53,295 nucleotides of DNA, from positions 1 through 53,295 of the forward strand of contig JAIERK010000141.1 of NCBI GenBank assembly GCA_019746975.1, given 5' to 3'. The translations under genes were made by a program, and so were the position numbers. Each line of letters starts with the position of its first letter. Position 1 is the first letter of the stretch. Shown in pieces: positions 25,340 through 33,570 of this stretch. Under the pieces are notes generated by a model. That model did no database searches. It worked only from the letters and a program-made list of their open reading frames with translations, and was not told the origin of the DNA. The stretch is from Candidatus Obscuribacterales bacterium. Its GTDB lineage: Bacteria > Cyanobacteriota > Vampirovibrionia > Obscuribacterales > Obscuribacteraceae.

Positions 25340-28300
25340 CTATTTTTTCTTGGGCGGTGTATACCACTCGAGTTTGCCTCCAGAACCTTTGGAGCTTGTT
25401 TGCATGCTGTCATACAATTCAGTGAGCGTCATTCGAACATCATTGTTCTGACCCCACGAGTTATCAATTTTCATAGTGCCAGTCTTCGGATCGTAATCTG
25501 ATACCAAGACTACATGACTGCCGCCCTCTGGCCGTGGTACTTTGTTTGGATCTTCACCGCGCGCAACGGCAGCCCGTTGTGATGCCATTTGTTGCAATCT
25601 GCCGGTATTGAGCTGAACAATCGCAGATTTATCGCCGAGCTTCGCCAGGCTCTCTCTCAACTGTTCCTCAGAGGTGATTCTGCCTCCGACTAGCCTTTCG
25701 AACTCTTTGCCGCCACCACCGAGCTTCTCATGCATCAGGTAACGTCCTTCTAATTTGTCGCCTGTGATTTGATTCCACGCATCAGCAATCGCAGATCCGC
25801 CTATCAGCGGACTGTCATTTGGCTTCGATACACCATTCTTATTAATGTGAAGAACCGACTCGCTTCCATCGTCATTCTTCCTGACGATACGACCACCGGT
25901 ATCGGTTCGACTTTCAGGTGTAACTTCTCTGTAGGATAGCGAACCTTTCGCAACCTTTTGACCAGTCGGATCGAAAGTCGTACGTTGCAGCCTACCATTT
26001 ATTAGAGATACATCCCAAAGCTTGCCAAGCGCGGTGCGACTACCTGCATCAGGTGGGAATTTCGACTCCGGACTGCCCGGACGCACTTTGACGGAATCCA
26101 TAGGAACATTGATTGTGGTACCGTTTTTGGTGGCGTACTTGCCAGTGTTGGCTACATCAGCAGAAAGTTTTGCTGCTACCTCTGGTTGATCTTTGAGAGC
26201 CATTCCGCGCAAGACAGTCACGTTACATGTGTTGTTCCTGCCTTGATTGTTGTCTGCGGAATTAGCAATATGCCAAAACAGTTGATCGGCCAGTTCTGCC
26301 TTTTCCCTCGACGTCAGAGCTGCGTCCTTGCCATCAAGCAGTCGGGCGGCCTGTTTGTAAACCTCCTGTTTCTGTTTGTCGGTAAAGTTCTCCATTGAGT
26401 CGAACTTTTTGGCATTGTCGACTATTCGTTCTTTCTGTTCCGCGGTGAGATCTCTATTGGTATATATGTTTTTCGCAAACTCAGAGGGTGGCTTGAATGG
26501 TTTATCCTCATTGAGCTTGGAATGGGACCAGGAGCCATCTCCATTTCTGCTCAACTTGAGATTTCCTTTACCGAATTGATACTGAGTCGGATTTCCTTCG
26601 CGATCGAATTTGGTCGCCTTAAGTTCATCCTTCTGTTTCGCTTTTTCAGCCGGTGTTGATTCTTTGGGTTTGTCGAAAAGCTCTCTCTGCCGACCGTCTA
26701 AATCCGGCTTCGCGGCACCAGGCGGAGAATCTTTGACAGTTGAAGTCGGCGGATACTCCCGCACTAGAGGTTTGCCATCCTTGCCCGGCACGGCAGTCTT
26801 GACCCTGCCGTCTTGATCGACGACTACGCTCATGCGGAATTTCTGACCTTTCTCGTCTTTGTATTCGTTGAGGTCGGAAGTCGACCTGGGCTGATAGTCC
26901 TTGAGCGTTCTCGTGCCGCGCGCGATATCAGCATTGATTGTGCCATCTTTGTTTTCACCGACTCTCGTGTATGTTTTTCCATTCAGAGTGAATCGATCGA
27001 TAGTATGAGGATCCTTCTTGTTGCCACTAAAGGTGAACTGTCCGGCGTCGGTCTTTGTGGTAAGAACGGCATTATTTTCGAGGCTCTTGGTCACTTCATA
27101 GCCGCCTGGCCCCCTATACGTAGTGATACCAGTTTTGGTATCGCGAGCGGCAGATGTCACTTTACTGCTTGGATCTTTATCTGTGAATGTGACTGTATTG
27201 CCGGATACTGCTCCTTCTCTGTACCTACCCGTGGTACCGTCGAGATAGCTAGTTTTGCCCTTGATGGTCTGAGTGCCGCTAAGCCAGCTATACGTGCTAG
27301 AATCGCCTGTCTTCGGGTTAAAACTGGTCTCGTCTCTCTTGCCCTCTCCTGTACCCAACTTGCCTGGATTCGTGATGCGCTCGATTGATCTGTTGTGGCT
27401 TCCATCAAGCGTGACGGTGGTCTTGACGCTTCCGTCAGCAAGCACTTCTCTGGTTGCATCTCTGGCCGGCACGAACTTTTTGCCGTCCCAACCATCTAAA
27501 GATGACCTACCGTCTTTTCCGACCGTCTCTCTTGTGTAGTTTTCAAAGTTGAACTTTGTGACTGTTCCATCCGGAGACATAAAAGATATTTTTTTATCTG
27601 GTGCATCAGAGCTCTGATATCTGACTTTTCCATCTGCGGTCAGATCGAGATCACCTTTGAACATTCTGCCTGTCATTCCCACTGATTCGATACCGAGGGA
27701 CTTCAGCGCTTTCTCAGCGCCTTTCAAGCTTTCGGCGCTGGGCTGTTTTTCTCCCGGCTTACCGGCAGCCCGATTCCAGATGCCATCCGCGAATCTGGTG
27801 TAGCTGATGGTGTCATTGCCGATTCGCAAATCAATCTTATTGACTTGATTATTGCTGTCACGCGTAGCCGAGACCCCGACTTTTCCGACCCCAGTCACAT
27901 CAACTTCGGTCGCGGTACGCCTACCGAACCCGTCGAACTTTCTGGGCTCAACCGGTTTTGGTTGGTCAATGTAACCAGAGACCGAATCGCCGCCGACAGG
28001 TGAAGTACCTGGCTGTTCGAGCCCCGCTCCTGGTAGGGGTTCTCGACCGACAACTGGATTGTCTTCGGTTGCTAATCCTTTTCCTCTCGCGACTTCAGAA
28101 CCACTCAAGCGCTCTGGACTCGTATGCGCTTCGGTACCGCCCCCAGTGAGGCTCGCGTACCGCGGACCTTCCGCCTGTGGATAGAGTCCGGCTGTGCCCT
28201 GGAGACCCAGAAGGAGTTTTTCCTGGTCCGACTCGCTAGTATCGCTGTCTTCGGTTCTGGAGCCCCATTTCGGTTTTGTGGAAGATGATGAGCCGTTGTC

Positions 28301-28432
28301 GTCGCTATCGCGTGAGGCACCACCCCTGGGGGCATTAAATGAATAGACTTCCAGATGCGCAGCAGACGTTTGATCTTGCTGCTGATTTTCCGATGGTAAA
28401 TCTGGCAAACCACGAGCGGCGTCCGATACCAT
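25340..28432 (-). CDS. Large repeat-rich protein with a C-terminal papain-like cysteine protease domain
   Basis: 1030 residues from the ATG at 28432 (AGG a few bases upstream); a longer frame to 28627 overlaps a decayed gene and is less likely. Residues 1-150 are low-complexity. Residues about 180-620 contain many short DG- and G-rich strand repeats resembling RHS/YD-type or other strand repeats. The C-terminal region shows the papain pattern: QGRNNTC places Gln730 six residues before Cys736, matching the Gln19-Cys25 spacing of papain, with His973 (GGSHVVLVSDYD) and Asn991 (IDNSWG). Cys and His are about 240 residues apart, longer than usual. No signal peptide is visible. Likely roles are a secreted effector or processing enzyme; the target is unknown. 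Confidence 0.65.
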   Translation of the reverse strand: MVSDAARGLPDLPSENQQQDQTSAAHLEVYSFNAPRGGASRDSDDNGSSSSTKPKWGSRTEDSDTSESDQEKLLLGLQGTAGLYPQAEGPRYASLTGGGTEAHTSPERLSGSEVARGKGLATEDNPVVGREPLPGAGLEQPGTSPVGGDSVSGYIDQPKPVEPRKFDGFGRRTATEVDVTGVGKVGVSATRDSNNQVNKIDLRIGNDTISYTRFADGIWNRAAGKPGEKQPSAESLKGAEKALKSLGIESVGMTGRMFKGDLDLTADGKVRYQSSDAPDKKISFMSPDGTVTKFNFENYTRETVGKDGRSSLDGWDGKKFVPARDATREVLADGSVKTTVTLDGSHNRSIERITNPGKLGTGEGKRDETSFNPKTGDSSTYSWLSGTQTIKGKTSYLDGTTGRYREGAVSGNTVTFTDKDPSSKVTSAARDTKTGITTYRGPGGYEVTKSLENNAVLTTKTDAGQFTFSGNKKDPHTIDRFTLNGKTYTRVGENKDGTINADIARGTRTLKDYQPRSTSDLNEYKDEKGQKFRMSVVVDQDGRVKTAVPGKDGKPLVREYPPTSTVKDSPPGAAKPDLDGRQRELFDKPKESTPAEKAKQKDELKATKFDREGNPTQYQFGKGNLKLSRNGDGSWSHSKLNEDKPFKPPSEFAKNIYTNRDLTAEQKERIVDNAKKFDSMENFTDKQKQEVYKQAARLLDGKDAALTSREKAELADQLFWHIANSADNNQGRNNTCNVTVLRGMALKDQPEVAAKLSADVANTGKYATKNGTTINVPMDSVKVRPGSPESKFPPDAGSRTALGKLWDVSLINGRLQRTTFDPTGQKVAKGSLSYREVTPESRTDTGGRIVRKNDDGSESVLHINKNGVSKPNDSPLIGGSAIADAWNQITGDKLEGRYLMHEKLGGGGKEFERLVGGRITSEEQLRESLAKLGDKSAIVQLNTGRLQQMASQRAAVARGEDPNKVPRPEGGSHVVLVSDYDPKTGTMKIDNSWGQNNDVRMTLTELYDSMQTSSKGSGGKLEWYTPPKKK

Positions 28433-28571
28433 ATGCACACCTATAGTAACGAAAAGTTGATGTTGAGTAGTAAGGAATAGGTACGACGGAGCGAAATCGA
28501 AGACCCTATCGGGTTTTCGAACTGACTTTATGGTAAAAATTATATGTGAACAGGATGTGAGCTGATTGTGA

Positions 28572-28939
28572 CTATTTTGTACCCGAAGCTGCATACAGGG
28601 GTTTGTCGATTCCCTTTCGATTTTCATCCACCTTCCATTGGATAGTGGCTAGAAGAGCAGCAACAGAACTCTCAGTATCAACGCCGTCCCACAAATCCGG
28701 CGCCATCAGTGAGAAAAAACGCTGCGCTTCTGCAACCCTTTGATCGATTGCGGCTTGTTGGGTCTATCAATCGGTGCCAGCTCATCGGAAATCGGTACAG
28801 CCTCACCTTCACCATTCAATTTATATAGAGAAAACCCAATCAAGAAATCGTCCGACGAAGGAGAATTCTTTACTGCGTCAATGAAGATTGAACTGTTCGA
28901 TACTGATCGAGAAGTTCTGGTGCCGCCATCAGAAGGCTC
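28572..28939 (-). pseudogene. Frameshifted relic of an unidentified gene
   Basis: Two minus-strand frames join into protein-like sequence. The upstream piece (28939 to about 28750) contains SSIFIDAVKNSPSSDDFLIG and GEAVPISDELAPIDRPNKPQ. The downstream piece (from about 28762 to TAG at 28572) reads QRVAEAQRFFSLMAPDLWDG and ends DKPLYAASGTK. The switch lies near 28750-28760. There is no start codon for the first piece; an upstream TGA precedes it. It lies just upstream of the large protease gene, same strand, and may be a lost operon partner. Confidence 0.5.
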
Positions 28940-29633
28940 TCAGGTGGATCAGTGACCCAGTCCGGTCTCTTACTAGTTGAATCTGCTTAAACACCCATCC
29001 TGTCTCCCCCATCCCTACAAGTGAGTGGTTCAGGCTCACAATATCCGAACAACATATCCAAAAGCTAACGAGGCAATTTTATTGATCGCCTTCTAGTTTG
29101 CCTCCAGGGCAGCAATCATTTCAAAAGTTAACCAGTCCGAAGCTAAGAACGACTCAGTTCGGCTGAATTCCCAACTCGAAAATTCTGATCGAAGTATTGA
29201 ATTTCACAGGCACAAGCAACTGGTAGAATCGATTCTAATGAGCGTTTTGAAGTTCTTGTGCTACGCAACCATTTTGCAACTTTTGTTCTGCACAATATCA
29301 CAAGTCGAGTAAAGCAACTACTCGAACTTAGCTCTAACAACTGGCTCAATACAGGAGAACGACAAGGCGAATGAAACTCTCAATTTAGAGACGATCAGAT
29401 CGAAGCATTGTTCTCAGCATCCACAGCATCTGTGTCAACTTACTAACTTACTGCACAGAAAACAGTTAGCACCACCCCAGGTGGTGCACGCATTGACACC
29501 GATTTAAAGGACTTAGTAGAAACCAAGTTCCAATCACAATAACGACACGACAAATGTCTGATCCGGGTCGGGTTTCCGCTCGGCACAAATGACTCTGCAT
29601 AAATAGGCAATCACAAGCCTAGAGGATTCTTGC
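28940..29633. other. Gap of about 690 bp, probably decayed
   Basis: A short plus-strand frame around 29210-29372 (for example NERFEVLVLRNHFATFVLHN) looks protein-like but has no start. A hairpin at 29469-29487 (GCACCAC, loop CCCAG, GTGGTGC) lies 150 bp before the membrane-protein gene and may belong to its leader. The promoter of that gene should be here; no clear hexamers were assigned. Confidence 0.35.
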
Positions 29634-31349
29634 ATGCGTACAAGAACGATTTTTTTCATAACAGTTTTACTAGCACTACAGTTAGTATCACCAGCATGGG
29701 CTCGTCTCAGCCAGCGAGCCCTTAACTTCAACCTTAGAGGTCTCAACGATGCTCAATACGGTAGTGGCAAGTATGATCCGATGGGTCGTGGTGGTCCTGA
29801 CAGTAAGGCGCCAATGCAACACGACAACTTCGTCAGCACCTCTAACGCAACCAAGAAAGAGCCAATCGCAAATACCGTGCCACAATTCCTCGGCTCGCAC
29901 TCTCCCCAGATGTTTGCCCGCAATGACAATACCAGATCGTGCGATCCTAGTAAGTTCGAAAAAGGCGACAAAATGGAGTACGCCGATGGCGGAAGCAAGC
30001 AGGGCGGTCCTTGCTGCGGCGGCAAAGGCTCCCAAGCAGGTCTACAACCCTACTTCTTCGAAGAAAAGCCCGAAACAGACGGGACAGGTAGCCCTATGGG
30101 CAAGGTCTTCAGAAAACTGGACCAAAAGCCGAAGGTCGGCGATCTGAATAGCCCCGCCGCTTACTGCGCCGCTCAGGAAGCGCAGGATATGATGAAAGAC
30201 ACACCAAATGAAATTTCTCTCGCCGAGCGCACGAAGCTCGATGTAGCGAGACAACAACTGCAAGATGACTTGAAGAGCGAGGCTCATTCCAACTTCAAGA
30301 AGGGGCAATCTGGTTCGAATGGTATTGCCGAAGGTGCATCGGAAGCGATTGCCGACGCCTTTGATCCGACCTGGCTTCAGATGCTGGAGCTGTCTTCCGA
30401 TACCTGCCTAAACGTAGCTAACGAATCGACCGGCGCAGCTTGCAGTGCAAATCAGCCAGTGAAGTCGTACAGCAACGCCATCTATCTCGTGCAACAGGCA
30501 TATAAGAATGTTTATGTTCCCATCGCCCTGTTACTGCTGCTACCCGGTGCTGTGATGACGATGACCAAAGGTCTCGTGTCATCAGGCGTACTGCTGAATC
30601 ACAATGATGACGACGCGGCTAATCCTTTTACCGGGATTTTGAGATCGCTTGTCGCCATTTTTCTTATCCCATCTACTCAGCTCATAGTCAGCTATTCGAT
30701 TGACGTGGGCAACTCTCTGCAATATGAGGTGTCCAGACAGATAGACTACGGCAATTTATTTCTATATGGTGATGAACAGGTTTTTCGCGCTCCGTTGGAA
30801 AGTTTCACCGGTTCTATATTGCCTTCATCGGCAGTGCAGGTACTAGGGAAACTAGCCCAGGGCCCGGAAGATCAAGCAAAGCTTTTCAATCAAGATCCGG
30901 CCTCAGTCATGTTGCAGATGCTCGCCAATTCGATGGCTCAGTCTTCCGCAATGGGCCTGGTGATCTTGTGCGCCTTTCAGTTGGTTATCGTTTGCTACCT
31001 CCTACTCATGGGTCCGGTTGCCGCTGCCTTCTATGCTTGGCCAGGTTCAACAGGGTCTCTATTCACGAGAGTATTCGTCAACTGGGTCGACGCTGTAATA
31101 AATATCGCACTCTGGCGCTTCTGGTGGTGCATCGTTTTGTTGGTTATGGACACGCGTCTGACTTGGCTTGGAAAAGCCCTCAATATGTACTCAATCTGGG
31201 AGCTCATTATGTTTATCTCCTTTCTCGTGATCATGACCTCGGTGCCTTTCAATCCCTTCGACTTCAAGGCAGGCGACATGATTCAACAAATAATGTCCAA
31301 ATCCGAAGAGGCCGTGCAACATGCGGCTAAAGACAAAAAAGGCGGCTAG
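29634..31349 (+). CDS. Secreted-then-polytopic membrane protein, paralogue 1 (VirB6/TrbL-like topology)
   Basis: 571 residues; ATG seven bases after GAGGA. Signal peptide (cleavage near AWA-RL, 24), then an extracytoplasmic region of about 260 residues with several Cys (103, 127, 128, 178, 258, 270), then helices at about 293-311, 333-357, 437-468, 485-505 and 520-538, and a basic cytoplasmic tail. Between the helices lies NPFTGILRSLVAIFLIPSTQ, which has a near match in the next gene. A long extracytoplasmic N-terminus followed by a five-helix block recalls VirB6/TrbL channel proteins of type IV secretion, but no signature proves it. The two genes form an operon 22 bp apart. Confidence 0.6.
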   Translation: MRTRTIFFITVLLALQLVSPAWARLSQRALNFNLRGLNDAQYGSGKYDPMGRGGPDSKAPMQHDNFVSTSNATKKEPIANTVPQFLGSHSPQMFARNDNTRSCDPSKFEKGDKMEYADGGSKQGGPCCGGKGSQAGLQPYFFEEKPETDGTGSPMGKVFRKLDQKPKVGDLNSPAAYCAAQEAQDMMKDTPNEISLAERTKLDVARQQLQDDLKSEAHSNFKKGQSGSNGIAEGASEAIADAFDPTWLQMLELSSDTCLNVANESTGAACSANQPVKSYSNAIYLVQQAYKNVYVPIALLLLLPGAVMTMTKGLVSSGVLLNHNDDDAANPFTGILRSLVAIFLIPSTQLIVSYSIDVGNSLQYEVSRQIDYGNLFLYGDEQVFRAPLESFTGSILPSSAVQVLGKLAQGPEDQAKLFNQDPASVMLQMLANSMAQSSAMGLVILCAFQLVIVCYLLLMGPVAAAFYAWPGSTGSLFTRVFVNWVDAVINIALWRFWWCIVLLVMDTRLTWLGKALNMYSIWELIMFISFLVIMTSVPFNPFDFKAGDMIQQIMSKSEEAVQHAAKDKKGG

Positions 31350-31371
31350 TACCACTCACAAGGATCCTGAA

Positions 31372-33354
31372 ATGAAAACAGGCGTGCTCAACCAAAATCA
31401 CATGGCATCATTGACGGTGGCTGCCATCGTATGGATTCTAATTCTTACAGCAGCTGAGGCAGCAATGGCGGCTCCTTCCTCAGGCTACGGACCCAAACTC
31501 AACTCTGCCATGGCAACCCTGCAGAAGCAAGCCGCTGCCGCCAACGGTAAGTGCAACGGCGACGGCTCACCAGACAAGTCAAATCCATGTTTTCCAAACA
31601 TAGACAAAAGCTGCGGTGGGGGAATGACGCCAGGCAAAATGCTCGAAAACGTGAAGAATTCAGAAGCATTCAACGGCAGGAGCGACGTCGGTCAAATGCG
31701 CCCGGACAATTTCGACAACCGCTCGTTCACAGGCAGTGAAGTGGTGGCAAATAAGGTAAAGCAGATTTTTGAATCAAATCAAAACAAGTTTTCCGATCCA
31801 GTTACCGGGGCTTACGCCGCAGTTTCCTCCGAGATAGCAGGACAGAGCGCAGCCAATCAAGACCGCCCCTTGCAAAATGCGATGCAGGGACAGGCACAAG
31901 CCATGGGCGCCGCCACTGCAGCCGCTGATACCGCAGGCGAAATCGGTCACTCTATGGCGGAAACAGCAATTGAATATGTCGCAAGCTCTATGGAAAACTT
32001 CACCGTTGATGACAGCAACCAGTGGAACAAGATTCGAAATCAAATTTTCGTCCCGATAGGAATTCTTCTGCTCTTACCTGGAGCGGTTATAGCCCAAATG
32101 AGAGCAATAATGGGAGCCGGCAATCCCGTCTTAGGACAGGTCAACCCCTTCGAAGGCATACTGCGCTCGCTAGTCGGAGTCTTTCTTATTCCAGGCACAT
32201 ATCTTGTTTGTAACTACGGGATCGATCTCGCGAACTCCTTTACCTACACTATCTCTTCAGAGTACACACGCATGTACGGATCTGACATGTACAAAGATGC
32301 AATATGTCACGAGATCAAGGCGATGCCCTGGCGTCTGCCACAAGAGAACCGTAATACGATCGACCTACCAGTGTCTTCGATGGGTATAATCTTGCTCGGC
32401 AATTTTACGCCATTTGCACAACTCGAAGCGGATCTGATCGCGGTCAAGATCTTCGATCCATGTTCCGGCATTTATATCGTTCCTGAGGACCGAGCCAACG
32501 AAGTGGTTCCCGCCTCGGTCATGGCGGCGAGGATGACGACTAATTCGACGAATGCTGCATTATGCACATCCTGGAGTATTCTGTGCGGACTTCAGATGGC
32601 TTTCCTCTATTACCTGTGGTGCGTCGGACCAGTAGTTGCCGGTCTCTGGGTCTGGCCGATGAAGCACCTTCGCGACGCACTACCCAACTGGGTTGAGGGC
32701 GTAGTTACCGTGTGCTTCTGGTCCTTTTTCTGGAACACGGTGGTCCTTCTCATGGCCTGCTTCCGCGGCGTCGACGAAACAGGAACAATCATAATGCTCG
32801 CATTAAATACTCTAGCCAACATATGCGTGAAATTCGCTTTCGATTTTGGCGGTTTGGTGCGTGGCGCCGCAGGCGAAGCAATGAAAATCGGCGAGAAGCT
32901 ATCGAAAGCCATAGAAGACGCGAAAAAACAAGGTGGTGGTGGTGGCGGTGGCGGCGGTGGTGGCGGCGGTGGCGGTGGCGGCGGCGGCGGTGGTGGCGGT
33001 GAAGGTGGTGGCGGCGAAGGTGGTGGTGGCGGCGGCGGTGCACCTGGACGAGGCGGCGGCGGAGAGAGTGCCGGTACGCCGACAGGTCCGTCTCCAGGTC
33101 CGATGACCGAAAGAGAAAGTGGCGGAGGTGGACGAGGATCGCCAGATCGATCCAGATGGGAATGCAGCGCTACCCCAGGGGATCAATCAATGTTACTAGC
33201 GTCCAATACAGAGCCTATGAAAAATGGCAGTCCAACAGGCATTCAACCGCCTCCCTTGACCACCGACAATGCGTCCGCTCCCTCAGAGTCAGGACCGCGC
33301 AGCGCACCAAAGACTTTCAAAACAATTCAAGACTCGGATCGAGTTTTTGTTTGA
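31372..33354 (+). CDS. Polytopic membrane protein, paralogue 2, with polyglycine C-terminal tail
   Basis: 660 residues from the ATG at 31372 (AAGGA seven bases upstream); an ATG at 31321 overlaps the previous gene and lacks support. Signal or anchor helix at about 12-32. The core repeats that of the upstream gene: VPIGILLLLPGAVIAQ, NPFEGILRSLVGVFLIPGTY, a central extracytoplasmic loop with three Cys, then GPVVAGLWVWP, NWVEGVVTVCFWSFFW and a last helix. Shared order and motifs make the two clear paralogues, probably subunits of one complex. The tail begins with 23 consecutive Gly (521-543), continues Gly-rich to about 564, and is then Pro/Ser-rich and disordered. Function is inferred only as membrane channel or scaffold. 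Confidence 0.62.
   Translation: MKTGVLNQNHMASLTVAAIVWILILTAAEAAMAAPSSGYGPKLNSAMATLQKQAAAANGKCNGDGSPDKSNPCFPNIDKSCGGGMTPGKMLENVKNSEAFNGRSDVGQMRPDNFDNRSFTGSEVVANKVKQIFESNQNKFSDPVTGAYAAVSSEIAGQSAANQDRPLQNAMQGQAQAMGAATAAADTAGEIGHSMAETAIEYVASSMENFTVDDSNQWNKIRNQIFVPIGILLLLPGAVIAQMRAIMGAGNPVLGQVNPFEGILRSLVGVFLIPGTYLVCNYGIDLANSFTYTISSEYTRMYGSDMYKDAICHEIKAMPWRLPQENRNTIDLPVSSMGIILLGNFTPFAQLEADLIAVKIFDPCSGIYIVPEDRANEVVPASVMAARMTTNSTNAALCTSWSILCGLQMAFLYYLWCVGPVVAGLWVWPMKHLRDALPNWVEGVVTVCFWSFFWNTVVLLMACFRGVDETGTIIMLALNTLANICVKFAFDFGGLVRGAAGEAMKIGEKLSKAIEDAKKQGGGGGGGGGGGGGGGGGGGGGGGEGGGGEGGGGGGGAPGRGGGGESAGTPTGPSPGPMTERESGGGGRGSPDRSRWECSATPGDQSMLLASNTEPMKNGSPTGIQPPPLTTDNASAPSESGPRSAPKTFKTIQDSDRVFV
32932..33063 (+). 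repeat. GGT/GGC microsatellite encoding a polyglycine tract
   Basis: Positions 32932-33000 are 23 glycine codons in a row (mixed GGT and GGC), followed by further Gly runs broken by GAA and a few other codons to about 33063. Trinucleotide repeats like this can change length without breaking the frame. Long frames in the other readings here (poly-Arg/Trp, poly-His, poly-Thr/Ala) are artefacts of the repeat. Confidence 0.9.
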
Positions 33355-33570
33355 GAGCAGAACTAACTAGTAGGCAGTTTCGAGTATCGACCTAAATGCA
33401 CAATCAGGTTACTGCTTTTGCCGACCGCGTTCGCGACTCGCATACAGGGCTCATGCGCAACACTCGTGAGGAGCATTTAAACGCACACGCTTCGCTACTC
33501 AGAGTCCGCTACGATTAACCGATCAGGGTCCTCCTCCAAGATTTGCTAATCACAGCCCGCTCCGCTTAAT

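Noticed and set aside
25340..28627. Longer reading of the large protease gene starting at 28627
   Set aside because: The extra 65 residues overlap the relic on the same strand, have no ribosome site and differ in style; the ATG at 28432 fits better.
28740..28955. 71-codon plus-strand frame upstream of the large protease gene
   Set aside because: The opposite strand carries the better protein-like sequence of a broken gene, so this frame is its shadow.
32712..33186. Long open frames on both strands over the glycine-coding tract
   Set aside because: They translate into poly-Arg/Trp, poly-His/Arg and poly-Thr/Ala and exist only because the GGT/GGC repeat has no stop codons in any frame.
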